A stretch of 10,224 nt of DNA from Larix sibirica (lineage: Eukaryota; Streptophyta; Pinopsida; Pinales; Pinaceae): contig NWUY0300018002.1 in NCBI GenBank assembly GCA_004151065.3, positions 40,541 through 50,764 of the forward strand. The letters run 5' to 3'. The position numbers were made by a program, and so were the translations under genes. Positions 1 through 7,073 of this stretch are shown piece after piece (positions within the stretch are counted from its first letter, which is position 1; every line of letters begins with the position of its first letter). A model generated the notes under the pieces. The model made no database searches, was not told where the DNA came from, and saw only the letters and a program-made list of their open reading frames with translations.

Positions 1-159
1 CCAAAACAAGAACGGAAGAAAATTTATGGACTGATAGCATATTGCAAAGGCCTATTTGAAAATAAAACTGCAAAACAAAAGATACATCTCAGCTTCGCTA
101 GATGTTTTTCACAGCCGAATTCGAAACTGCTACTACCTTTCACAAATTTTTTGTTTGCT

Positions 160-288
160 TCAGGGGCGTTCCCCGATCAATCTCCCACAGTTGTCGTAGT
201 CGGAATTCAGAGAAAAAGTAAGTTCAATGTCCTGGAAGCTCTGGTTGGCTTGTATTTTCTTCCATGGGGATCAGATATCTGTAGAAAT
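160..288 (+). pseudogene. Degraded dynamin-related GTPase fragment (P-loop region)
   Basis: Reading from 178, the frame gives QSPTVVVVG, then a broken P-loop, then VLEALVG at 229-249 and FLP-GSDIC at 256-282. Dynamin-related GTPases have the same order: a hydrophobic strand ending VVG, the GxQSSGKSS P-loop, VLEALVGRDFLPRG, then an xDIC segment. The xDIC ending is closest to plant DRP3-type proteins, which pinch off mitochondria and peroxisomes. The nucleotide-binding loop is destroyed: at 202-228 the Gly before the catalytic Lys and the Ser after it are replaced (GIQRKSKFN). The frame is intact, so decay here was by substitution. Similarity ends abruptly near 282, the frame runs to a stop at 331-333, and no downstream dynamin motifs (such as DLPG) follow. 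A possible splice acceptor (T-rich tract then CAG, 160-162) lies just upstream. This is probably a captured or relict exon, not a working gene. Family recognition is from memory of motifs, with no search. Confidence 0.62.
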
Positions 289-823
289 TTAAAAATATCC
301 TACCCCAACACTGGTAAAATAGCCGCGAGTTGATCTGTTCACCACGGACATGCCTCACAACCATCATTCACCATGGCCACTGGCTCACCGCCATACAACC
401 ATCGCCTCATCGCCATACATCCACCACCTTTGAATCTATGTACAAGTCAGAGAATCCATTTGCACATCTTCTTATTGCATGAAAAGGCCAAGCTTTCTCC
501 AAGCTTCTTCTTGCAAGTCCTGTACCTAGAAGAAAGGCAAGTCCACAGTCTTGTACCTGGAAGAAAGGCAAGTCCACATCGATAGCAATGGAAAAGGAAA
601 CTTCTGCAAGTTCCAAAAAAATCCAGTTTAGCATTGGAAAAGGCAACACCTTTAGGTACATTAGCTCTACTCCTCTGTTCATTTCTCATTGAAAAAAATT
701 ACGTTTAAAAACTAGGAAGATGTAAATGCCATAAGTGAAGTCTACCAATACATATTATACAGGAGTATTGAAGTAAATACTACCAATTGTCTGCAAGTCT
801 TGTGGAGGAACCCAATAGTGAGA
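289..823. other. Anonymous intergenic DNA with one short tandem duplication
   Basis: No gene is supported here. Short open frames exist on both strands (for example 373-585 plus and 407-682 minus), but they overlap each other and show no recognisable family, domain or composition. The only clear structure is the 31-bp duplication at 517-578, listed separately. Confidence 0.5.
517..578. repeat. 31-bp tandem duplication, two copies
   Basis: Positions 517-547 and 548-578 are adjacent head-to-tail copies that share the run AAGAAAGGCAAGTCCACA and differ at about two positions. They abut with no spacer. No function is apparent. Confidence 0.9.
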
Positions 824-941
824 AGGAAGGAGATAGCTGTAGAGTAATGCATCCACAGAGACGAGCATTCAAATGCAGCATGATAGGAAGGAGATAGTTG
901 TAGAGAAACGCATCCACAGAGACGAGCATTCAAAATGCAGA
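824..941. repeat. 61-bp tandem duplication, two copies
   Basis: The first copy starts at 824 and the second at 885. They share AGGAAGGAGATAG and then CATCCACAGAGACGAGCATT, with a few substitutions and one single-base indel near the right end (CAAATGCAG against CAAAATGCAG). No coding role is apparent; the overlapping short frames are not convincing. Confidence 0.88.
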
Positions 942-1161
942 CTCTTTGTAAAAATGGTCTACTCAATACAACCCTCACGAGCTACAATTCATGTGGAGTT
1001 GACACGTCAAATGAATGTTTTTGGCATTGTGGATCATCAAGTTAAAATTAATGTATGACCATGTTTTCAAGTTGCAACGCTTGACAATTGTTGATTTGGT
1101 GGATGGGTGGATTCTGGAAACTGTAACACTAATCACTTTCTCACGGCTCGTGATTTTAACN
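942..1161. other. Unannotated spacer ending at an ambiguous base
   Basis: No gene or motif recognised. A small perfect inverted repeat (TCACG-GCT-CGTGA) lies at 1141-1153. Position 1161 is N, the only ambiguous base in the window, and it falls exactly on the left edge of the 236-bp array. Confidence 0.5.
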
Positions 1162-1840
1162 AAACAACACTAGGATAGGATACACCCATGTCATGGCATC
1201 TTGGAATTGTTTCTATGACCATAAAATCTCCTCTCGTGGTGCCCTCTATCCAACATTAGTTGTGAGGTTTGATTTATGAAAACATATAAGTCTCAAGATA
1301 CCATGATTATTATGCCAATGAGGACAACCACAAAAGAGGAATGTCTCCTACTAACATAATGGTAGTTTAATCTCCTTTGTGTAGGTTCATGTGTGTGAAA
1401 CAACACTAGGATAGGATACACCCATGTCATGGCATCTTGGAATTGTTTCTATGACCATAAAATCTCCTCTCGTGGTGCCCTCTATCCAACATTAGTTGTG
1501 AGGTTTGATTTATGAAAACATATAAGTCTCAAGATACCATGATTATTATGCCAATGAGGACAACCACAAAAGAGGAATGTCTCCTACTAACATAATGGTA
1601 GTTTAATCTCCTTTGTGTAGGTTCATGTGTGTGAAACAACACTAGGATAGGATACACCCATGTCATGGCATCTTGGAATTGTTTCTATGACCATAAAATC
1701 TCCTCTCGTGGTGCCCTCTATCCAACATTAGTTGTGAGGTTTGATTTATGAAAACATATAAGTCTCAAGATACCATGATTATTATGCCAATGAGGACAAC
1801 CACAAAAGAGGAATGTCTCCTACTAACATAATGGTTGTTT
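1162..1840. repeat. 236-bp tandem array, about 2.9 identical copies
   Basis: Units begin with AAACAACACTAGGATAGGAT at 1162, 1398 and 1634, an exact period of 236 bp. Reading base by base I found no differences between copies 1 and 2, or between copy 3 and the others until it ends. Copy 3 departs from the unit at 1836, so it lacks about the last 30 bases. The unit has no open frame of note. It contains an interrupted palindrome CCATG-T-CATGG (1186-1196 in copy 1). Complete identity implies either very recent amplification or an assembly artefact, and the N next to the first copy makes the second possibility real. I recognise no satellite or transposon family. Confidence 0.95.
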
Positions 1841-2356
1841 GATTGCAAGGTGAGTATGCTTGTTTGCTTGTTCTTCTTCTCCCACTCTATATGTTATACA
1901 TTTTTCTTAAAAACAAAAGAGTTTTTTTTTTAATTTTTAATTTTTATAATGAATATGTTGAAATCAAATATAGAAAAAATGATAATACCAAGTAGGCATA
2001 ATGCATTTTAATAAATGTTTTATTTTTCTATTTTTTCTTATATTTCTCATGTGTTTTTATGTTTAGAGAACTAACAACATATCAAACATTTTAATACTAA
2101 TTCTAAGATTTTCAAATTTCACAATGCTAATTTAAAGAAAGACTACTCTAAGCTGCTTGTAGCTCTGGTATGCAATACTCAACTTCCTTTAACTAATTTC
2201 CACGTATGACAACAAGGCGAATGTGCTTAAAAAGGAAAATTGTACTTCTCCCATATTCTGTTCATCTTCTGCCACATAGTTTAAATTATTTGATAACAAG
2301 CCCATTGAATTTATTCTTCAGAACAAACTCATTCTTGAGCAACATTAAGATCATCT
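1841..2356. other. AT-rich spacer, no gene seen
   Basis: This is strongly AT-rich DNA with homopolymer T runs (around 1922-1946) and A/T-rich stretches to about 2130, then more mixed sequence. I see no coding frame, RNA gene or transposon end. Confidence 0.5.
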
Positions 2357-2413
2357 CTTCACACATGTGAAAGAGGAAAAGAGCTTCACACAGATTTGAA
2401 ACAGGAAAAAGAG
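2357..2413. repeat. 27-30 bp imperfect tandem duplication
   Basis: Two adjacent copies start at 2357 and 2384. Both begin CTTCACACA and end GGAAAAGAG or GGAAAAAGAG, with a small indel and a few substitutions between. Confidence 0.72.
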
Positions 2414-2515
2414 ATTTACGCTGATACTCCAGGCTTATATCTTCCACATTCACTGGATTTAACAGAAACAGTCACGACCTTAGTGATGGAGTGTGTTAGC
2501 CCTGTGTGAATATAT

Positions 2516-2620
2516 GAGATCATCACAAAATGTTCTAGCAAATATGGACACACAACAATCATGCTATCTGAGATCATCTCAAAATGTTCTAGCAAATATG
2601 GACACACAGCAATCATGCTA
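2516..2620. repeat. 54-bp tandem duplication, two copies
   Basis: Copies start at 2516 and 2570 and share AAAATGTTCTAGCAAATATG, GACACACA and CAATCATGCTA, differing at about two positions. Because 54 is a multiple of three, a minus-strand open frame across it (2416-2646) shows an 18-residue repeat around CPYLLEHF. I take that as a by-product of the duplication, not as evidence of a protein. Confidence 0.92.
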
Positions 2621-2716
2621 AACCAATCCAGATATATATCTTCCATACAAAAAAGAAATCATATGAATGTACACACCCAAATTAGGTCAATGAGACTCAA
2701 AACTTATGTACATAAA

Positions 2717-2810
2717 AAGGACACTGCCTTGGGTGGTCGGAGCCCAAGGCACCTCCTAAATACAAGGACAATACCTTGGATGTCGCAGTGCAAGGCACCT
2801 CCTAAAGAGG
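2717..2810. repeat. 47-bp tandem duplication with an internal inverted repeat
   Basis: Copies start at 2717 and 2764; both begin AAGGACA and end CAAGGCACCTCCTAAA. The first copy holds a perfect 8-bp inverted repeat, GCCTTGGG at 2726-2733 and CCCAAGGC at 2743-2750, able to form a hairpin with a 9-base loop. In the second copy only a shorter stem (CCTTG/CAAGG) survives. No function is known. Confidence 0.83.
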
Positions 2811-2907
2811 AGAATTACAAGGCAAATTACAGAGGTAAGTTTGACACACTGAAATTCTATACCATCCATAATAATGGACAACTGTCTATTTTATAACTAA
2901 CTAAAAA

Positions 2908-2995
2908 TTGTACAAGACAAGACCTGTCGAATAACAGGCATGTTTACATTTATTGTACAAGCCAAGACCCGTCGATTAGCCATGTTTACATTTAT
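2908..2995. repeat. 45-bp tandem duplication in the 3' flank of the U-box gene
   Basis: Copies start at 2908 and 2953; both begin TTGTACAAG, continue with CAAGACC/CAAGACCC and GTCGA, and end CATGTTTACATTTA, with a 2-bp gap in the second copy. It lies about 150-240 bases beyond the stop codon of the minus-strand gene and places an AATAAA signal (read on the minus strand) near the end of each unit. Confidence 0.87.
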
Positions 2996-2996
2996 T
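2949..2996 (-). terminator. Candidate poly(A) signals of the U-box gene
   Basis: Read on the minus strand, AATAAA occurs at 2996-2991 and again at 2954-2949, about 150 and 190 bases after the stop codon. TTGTACAA motifs, which contain the UGUA element common in plant 3' ends, lie nearby. The signals are duplicated because the surrounding 45-bp segment is duplicated. Position and motif fit a polyadenylation region, but no transcript evidence is available. Confidence 0.45.
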
Positions 2997-3144
2997 TTCA
3001 TCCTCGTTTGCCAAAGTGAAATAATATACTATGCCAGTAAAAGGCGAGCACCTGCACGAATTGGTGGCAGATGCTTCACATAGAAGAAATCAGAAAGTCT
3101 CCTTAAAAAATGGAGGAAAGAATTGAAAAGTTAAACAAAAACTT

Positions 3145-5220
3145 CTAACGCACTGTAGTGACTGAATTTCCAGTCTCGTATGAGAGAATTGTTTGGGAAG
3201 TTCTTGAAGGGTCCCAACTGTGAAGAATTCTGAGAAGAGATCTGGCTTTCAGCTTTGCTCTAGGAGTACCAGATGTAAGAAGATTATACAGAGAAGGCAT
3301 TAACGATGGCAATCTCAACAACGTATTTACTATTTTGTCACTTCCACTGCAACACAAGGATAGCAAAACAGAAACACAATTCTCCTTGCATTTAGGTGAA
3401 GTAGAACCCAATCTTAGAAGGCTGATAATAAGAGGGATTGCAGAGGTTTCACTAATTGCAAGTAATCCCTCTAGTTGATTCGCAAGAACGGCAAGAACAG
3501 AAACTGCATTGTCTGTAAGATCCGGTGTGTCATCTGTCAAAACTTTAATTAACAGGGGAACTGCCCCAGCTGCTATTACCTGTGAAACATTTCCATGAAA
3601 AACTGAAAGATTAAACAAGGCAGTAGCTGCATCCCTTTTGCCTCGGACAGTACCGTTCCGAAGAAGATTTATCAAGGCTGGAATGGCTTCTGGCCTTTCT
3701 CCAATTATTTTCTTATATTCATCAACAGAGGAAAGGCTGAAGAGCGTTGCAGCGGCATTCTCCCTAGCTTCCATACTGCATCCATTTTTTAGAACATTGA
3801 TGATTGGATGTAATGCACCAGATTGCATTATTTTAGCTTTGTTCTTCTCATAAATAGATAAATTTAGGAGTGCAGTTACCGCATTTTCTTGAGCTTTGGG
3901 ATCCTGTGAAGATACCAGCGATACAAGCAAAGGTATGGCTCCTGCCTCTGCAATGCAATCTCTATTTTCCATGCTGCATTTAGCAAGAAGTCTGAGTTCA
4001 TAAGCAACCTGCCTTTTCGCTTCAAAAGGTCCTGTAGCAAGCTTTTCTACAAGAAACGCTGCAGTCATCTTTGCAGCTTCTAAAGCTGCCTTGGTACTCA
4101 CGATGCTCTCCGTTGAAGAACGTTTCTTCTTGTTTTCTGGTTTTTCAAAAGGGATATTATGCGCATCGCAATACTGAATAATGAGGCTGTGGAGAGCATG
4201 ATTTGGAATAAGATTTGTGTGCAAAAGCTTCTGCCCATTCTTCGGACAAGTAGAGTGTCCTTCCTCGATCCATCTAGTTATGGATGCTAGCTCATACGTT
4301 TGCCCAGTAGAGACAATGACTGGTTCTCTCATCAAATCAAGTGAGATCGGACATCTGAAATCGTCTGGAATAACAGGGACATCCTTGGACTCTGTTCTGG
4401 AAACTCTGTGTTCACTTGATGGTTGTAATTGAGCATCAAAGTCCATCTCTGTAACCCCAAATAGGACACACTTGCAATAGCGCATAAAACCAATCAAGCT
4501 ATGAATAATTGAAACATTTTGATCTGCACCTAGCTTATTTTGATTTCTCATCTCTTCCTCCAACAATTCTATCTCTCTTAGACAATCCCTTGCATTTCTC
4601 AGATGCAAATAGTCGAAAATAATTCTGAGTTTAGATTCCTTTGGGGTCACAACCTTCTCGAACTCATCAAGAACGGCAAGCACATCTCTGCGGAGCTGAT
4701 CTTCAGAAATATCAATGAAAACCTTAGCTCTTCTGGCCTGACTGTGAACCAACTCAATTTGCTCCTTTATCTCGTCCGAGACATCCAACAATCTCAAGGG
4801 AAGCACATCCAATGCAGTAGCCATGTCATGCGTTAGAACATAAAATTTATTTGATATTTCTTCGGTTTGCATGACCAACCAAACACAACTTCCGTCGCCG
4901 GTACAGTCCTCCAGCAAAAAATTTGTCTTCTGGAAAATAACATATAGTTCTCTGAAGCATAACAATGCAGAAGGAGGCAATGGAACTCCCACATCTCTGA
5001 CTTCCTCAAAAAGCATACACAACACCTTAATTTTTCGCGTAATGCAGATTGCATTTCTCCTTTGGCATCCTCTAGGCTTTTCAGAACGAATTATTTGTTT
5101 GGCAAGAGGAAGTATAGCTTCTAATAAAGATACGGCAGAAATGTCCACTGCAGGTACAAATACAGGACCTCTTGAAGCCGGCTTTTTCCTAAGCGGCCAA
5201 TTATTAGCTAGTAAAGCCAT
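3145..5220 (-). CDS. U-box/ARM-repeat E3 ubiquitin ligase, PUB16/PUB17 type
   Basis: This is a complete 691-residue single-exon frame with no stop or frameshift. Residues about 28-255 are the helical U-box N-terminal domain (UND) found only in plant PUB proteins. The U-box spans about 283-357, with CPISLDLM at 290-297, then the EPVIVSTGQTYE strand-loop, Trp317, TCPKNGQ at 324-330 and the closing NHALHSLI helix. This fold recruits a ubiquitin-charged E2. Residues about 380-670 are ARM repeats (GAIPLL, AVTALLNLS, AAATLFSLSS, AATALFNLS, AVSVLAVLA) that bind substrates. Length and the basic N-terminus (MALLANNWPLRKKP) fit the class II group with Arabidopsis PUB16 and PUB17; PUB17/ACRE276 is known for cell-death and defence signalling. 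Assignment to one member is not secure. The start is well fixed, because an in-frame TAG (5221-5223) directly precedes the ATG. Two deviations seen are Glu299 where Asp is commoner and Asn328 where Thr is usual; neither should break the fold. It acts in cytosol or nucleus. Confidence 0.95.
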   Translation of the reverse strand: MALLANNWPLRKKPASRGPVFVPAVDISAVSLLEAILPLAKQIIRSEKPRGCQRRNAICITRKIKVLCMLFEEVRDVGVPLPPSALLCFRELYVIFQKTNFLLEDCTGDGSCVWLVMQTEEISNKFYVLTHDMATALDVLPLRLLDVSDEIKEQIELVHSQARRAKVFIDISEDQLRRDVLAVLDEFEKVVTPKESKLRIIFDYLHLRNARDCLREIELLEEEMRNQNKLGADQNVSIIHSLIGFMRYCKCVLFGVTEMDFDAQLQPSSEHRVSRTESKDVPVIPDDFRCPISLDLMREPVIVSTGQTYELASITRWIEEGHSTCPKNGQKLLHTNLIPNHALHSLIIQYCDAHNIPFEKPENKKKRSSTESIVSTKAALEAAKMTAAFLVEKLATGPFEAKRQVAYELRLLAKCSMENRDCIAEAGAIPLLVSLVSSQDPKAQENAVTALLNLSIYEKNKAKIMQSGALHPIINVLKNGCSMEARENAAATLFSLSSVDEYKKIIGERPEAIPALINLLRNGTVRGKRDAATALFNLSVFHGNVSQVIAAGAVPLLIKVLTDDTPDLTDNAVSVLAVLANQLEGLLAISETSAIPLIISLLRLGSTSPKCKENCVSVLLSLCCSGSDKIVNTLLRLPSLMPSLYNLLTSGTPRAKLKARSLLRILHSWDPSRTSQTILSYETGNSVTTVR

Positions 5221-5299
5221 CTATTTCCACACTAAAAAACAAAATCTGCCCCTATATATAACAATTCCCCCCTACAGTTTCCCTAGATTCAGAAATATC

Positions 5300-5381
5300 C
5301 TGTATTGGCTCAATTTAACCTGAAATAACGATATTTAAAGTCTGTATTGGCTTTAATTTAGCCTGAAATAATGATATTTAA
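5300..5381. repeat. 42-bp tandem duplication upstream of the U-box gene
   Basis: Copies start at 5300 and 5342. Both run CTGTATTGGCT, AATTTA, CCTGAAATAA, GATATTTAA, with a 1-bp indel and a few substitutions. Confidence 0.87.
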
Positions 5382-5434
5382 CCTAATATTGCAACAATGT
5401 TACCTATAGGCTAGAATTACAAGAAGTTAACATG

Positions 5435-5665
5435 AACTATATGCAGTTTTACACTAATTGTGAATTGTGCAATTAAACTGAGGCTATCCAATTTAAACTG
5501 AAATTGCTACAGTTTGATCTTTACTTCTGCTATTTAACACCCTAACTATACAGTTTTACAGTAATTGCGAATTGTGCAATTTAAACTGAGTTTGTCAAAT
5601 CTAAACTGAAATCGCTACAGTTTGACCTTTATTTCTACTATTTAACAACCTAAATATACAGTTTG
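5435..5665. repeat. 108-bp tandem duplication, two copies plus a stub
   Basis: Copies start near 5435 and 5544, and the beginning of a third (ATATACAGTTTGACTT) is at about 5653-5668. Shared blocks include CAGTTTTACA, GAATTGTGCAATT, TAAACTGA, GCTACAGTTTGA and CTATTTAACA. The copies differ at scattered positions, so this duplication is older than the 236-bp array. Repeated AAACTGA/CAGTTT blocks give internal inverted symmetry. It lies 215-450 bases upstream of the start codon. Confidence 0.9.
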
Positions 5666-5774
5666 ACTTGAAGTCTAACTCACTAATAGTTAGCAAAACC
5701 TATCCTGTAGTATTTTGGATTTCTTCTCTATCCTTCCAAGATCTCGCCACAGTAAATACATATATACAAAAGAT

Positions 5775-6068
5775 CACTACAATATTTACAGCGTCAGCCT
5801 TTAAATCTTTTATCCTTTCAACCTTAGGATATCATTTAGGACACTGCAATATTTACAGCATTGGTCTTCAAATAATTTTCTTTCTTTCAGCCTAATGTTT
5901 ACAATTCACGGCAAATCAAGAACATTGACAGAACTGGAACTCAAATATCCGGCTCTTTCTACAGCATTGATCTTCAAATGTTTTTCTTCTTTCAGCGTAA
6001 CGTTTACAACTCACGGCAAATTATAAAGAACTTTGACAGAACTGAAACTCAAATATCGGGCTCTTTCT
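5775..6068. repeat. 106-bp tandem duplication with a degenerate third copy
   Basis: The two clear copies start at about 5854 and 5960 and end at the repeated GGCTCTTTCT (5951-5960 and 6059-6068). Shared blocks are TACAGCATTG, TCTTCAAAT, TTCTTTCAGC, GTTTACAA, TCACGGCAAAT, TTGACAGAACTG and AACTCAAATATC. A weaker relative begins at about 5775 (CAATATTTACAGC, then CCTTTAAATC), 67 bases before the matching part of the next copy. The unit length is close to that of the neighbouring 108-bp repeat, but the sequences are different. Confidence 0.88.
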
Positions 6069-6243
6069 GCTTGCTCTTCCGCCAAAACACGCACAGCAAA
6101 CCAAAATAAAAAGCGGCAGAAGAGGAATTTACCGTTCAAAAGCCGCTGCGCTGGACAAGAAAGGAATCTTGATTGATCGAACCGGTTTCTTGTTTAAAAG
6201 ATCGCTTTGAGGGCCAAAGAGAATTCCTTCGGAGTGAAGCAGA

Positions 6244-6288
6244 CATATATCCAATCAAGGCAGAAGATTTCTGAGCATATTTACGTCA
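6244..6288 (-). promoter_or_regulatory. Candidate distal promoter of the U-box gene
   Basis: Read on the minus strand there is TGACGTAA (6288-6281), a TGA/bZIP-type ACGT element, then ATTGG (inverted CCAAT, 6255-6251), then a TATA-like ATATATG (6250-6244). A start about 30 bases further, near 6215, would give a leader exon of about 80 bases ending at the donor at 6133. Order and spacing are right for a plant promoter, but each motif is short and could be chance. Confidence 0.3.
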
Positions 6289-6540
6289 ATGTAATTACCT
6301 TCACCATAATATGTCATCCAGTGTTCGATTCCCTTAGCACTCTCTGGATTTAATGACTGTACTTCATTCATGCATTTTGTGAAATACTTTGGTTGCCTCC
6401 GTCGGCTCTCATGTATACTTTCGAGCAGCAGAGCCTCTTATAGTTTGCATCCGTAGGTTCCATAGTTGACTGGAGCTTCCCGCATCCTTCTTACCATGCC
6501 TTCCGTCGGTGTAGGTGCTGACTAGCAGGTGCCCGTTTCT

Positions 6541-6665
6541 ATGGAGGGTTTCGAGTCCCCACCGTACGAAAATCAGTTTGATTATAGTGGACACGTGTCT
6601 AAGGATGACGTCCCTCCTGAGAGTTTCGAGCACCCGTGGGCAGTTGTATAAAGATCAGTTTGTAC
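6541..6665. repeat. 75-bp imperfect duplication
   Basis: Segments around 6541-6580 and 6616-6665 share GAGGGTTTCGAG/GAGAGTTTCGAG, a CCCC/CACCCG block and AAATCAGTTTG/AAGATCAGTTTG, with several indels. The surrounding 6380-6640 is fairly GC-rich but carries no frame I can identify. Confidence 0.5.
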
Positions 6666-6728
6666 TTTAATATTAATTTATTGACTTACAAATAATTTAT
6701 GTTAATTACGCCATAGGCGTTTCACTGT

Positions 6729-6812
6729 GGAGAAGCATAACCATCCACGTTGGCTAGATTCCTCCCTCATAGAGCGAATCGAATCTTGCCACGTGGATGG
6801 TTATGTTTCTCC
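6729..6812. repeat. Foldback (inverted repeat) of about 32 bp per arm
   Basis: Arms 6729-6761 and 6781-6812 are near-perfect inverted copies around CATAACCATCCACGT, with a 19-base loop. In RNA the exceptions are one G-U wobble, one single-base bulge (T near 6750) and one U-U mismatch. The right arm holds CCACGTGG (6789-6796), a G-box core. A tiny perfect hairpin ACGCC-ATA-GGCGT precedes it at 6708-6720. The shape resembles a small-RNA precursor or a MITE stem, but no mature product can be shown. Confidence 0.88.
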
Positions 6813-7060
6813 TGCAGCCAGGAGCTCCCTCCTGCCGCTGCCGCCGCGGCCTGCTGCCTCCTCTGCCTCCTCTCTGCATGAGCTCCTGCCCTACTCTCTC
6901 CCGAGCTCGTTGCCACCCTCCACCTCCCCTTCGTCGCATGCACCATCCTCCGCTTGTAGCCTCCTCCCTCCTCCTGCCGCAACCTCCTCCCGCGAGCTCC
7001 CTCCTCCTCTGCTCTATCCCGCGAGCTCTCTTCGGCCGCCTGCTGCCTCCTCCCCCGCGT
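6813..7060. other. GC-rich, pyrimidine-biased degenerate repeat core
   Basis: The plus strand is dominated by CTCC, CCTCCTC and GCCGC blocks, while the flanks are AT-rich. GAGCTC occurs five times in about 207 bases (6822, 6880, 6903, 6994, 7023), and GCCTGCTGCCTCCTC occurs at both 6849-6863 and 7038-7052. It appears built from degenerate short units. Open frames crossing it translate to low-complexity Pro/Ser/Ala or Gly/Arg strings, which the composition alone predicts, so no protein is claimed. Confidence 0.7.
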
Positions 7061-7073
7061 AATTAAATTTATG

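Larger units (their letters stand above)
5232..6132 (-). other. Possible 5'-leader intron of the U-box gene
   Basis: On the minus strand a good acceptor lies 11 bases before the start codon: a T-rich tract (GTTTTTTAG, AG at 5233-5232). A plausible donor, GAACG|GTAAAT, has its GT at 6132-6131, leaving a leader exon upstream of about 6133 that is richer in G+C than the intervening DNA. Splicing would remove about 900 bases containing all the 42-, 106- and 108-bp repeats and give a short leader free of ATG codons. The alternative is the TATATATA at 5253-5260, but transcription from it would leave a leader of only a few bases. Inferred from splice-site appearance only. Confidence 0.33.
6702..7066. 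mobile_element. Small non-autonomous DNA transposon-like element (TIR + TSD)
   Basis: A perfect 10-bp inverted repeat bounds the segment: TTAATTACGC at 6702-6711 and GCGTAATTAA at 7057-7066. Directly outside lie identical direct repeats ATTTATG at 6695-6701 and 7067-7073, as expected of a target-site duplication. If the right end is taken as 7065, the duplication is 8 bp (AATTTATG), the size usual for hAT elements; 9 bp, as for many Mutator-like elements, would need one mismatch. The element is about 365 bp and encodes no transposase, so it would need one supplied in trans. Its interior is unlike its AT-rich flanks: a strong foldback (6729-6812), then a C-rich, CpG-containing core (6813-7060). 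The TIR sequence matches no family I know. The boundaries are what the sequence shows; the class is inferred. Confidence 0.72.

Noticed and set aside
407-689. Overlapping minus-strand frames of 91 and 80 codons
   Set aside because: They overlap each other, span the 31-bp duplication, and show no family motif.
1162-1840. CRISPR array or LTR pair
   Set aside because: Units are 236 bp, contiguous and without spacers, which rules out CRISPR. Head-to-tail copies with no internal region or target duplication do not fit LTRs.
2416-2896. Frames of 76 (minus) and 111 (plus) codons with repeated peptide segments
   Set aside because: The peptide repeat comes from the 54-bp DNA duplication, and the frames show no recognisable domain.
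5253-5260. TATATATA as the main promoter of the U-box gene
   Set aside because: Its distance to the ATG (about 33 bases) would leave a leader of only a few bases, so I prefer a spliced leader. It is not excluded.
3638-5323. Several frames inside and opposite the U-box gene
   Set aside because: They are shadows of the 691-residue coding frame, which alone has clear UND, U-box and ARM similarity.
6380-6640. Piece of an LTR retrotransposon (GC-richer segment with a 74-codon minus frame)
   Set aside because: No gag, integrase or polymerase motif, primer-binding site or terminal repeat could be identified.
6727-7062. A 111-codon + strand open frame rich in Pro, Ser and Ala
   Set aside because: It starts in the foldback and runs through a C-rich low-complexity block that keeps several frames open on both strands. 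Nothing but composition supports it.
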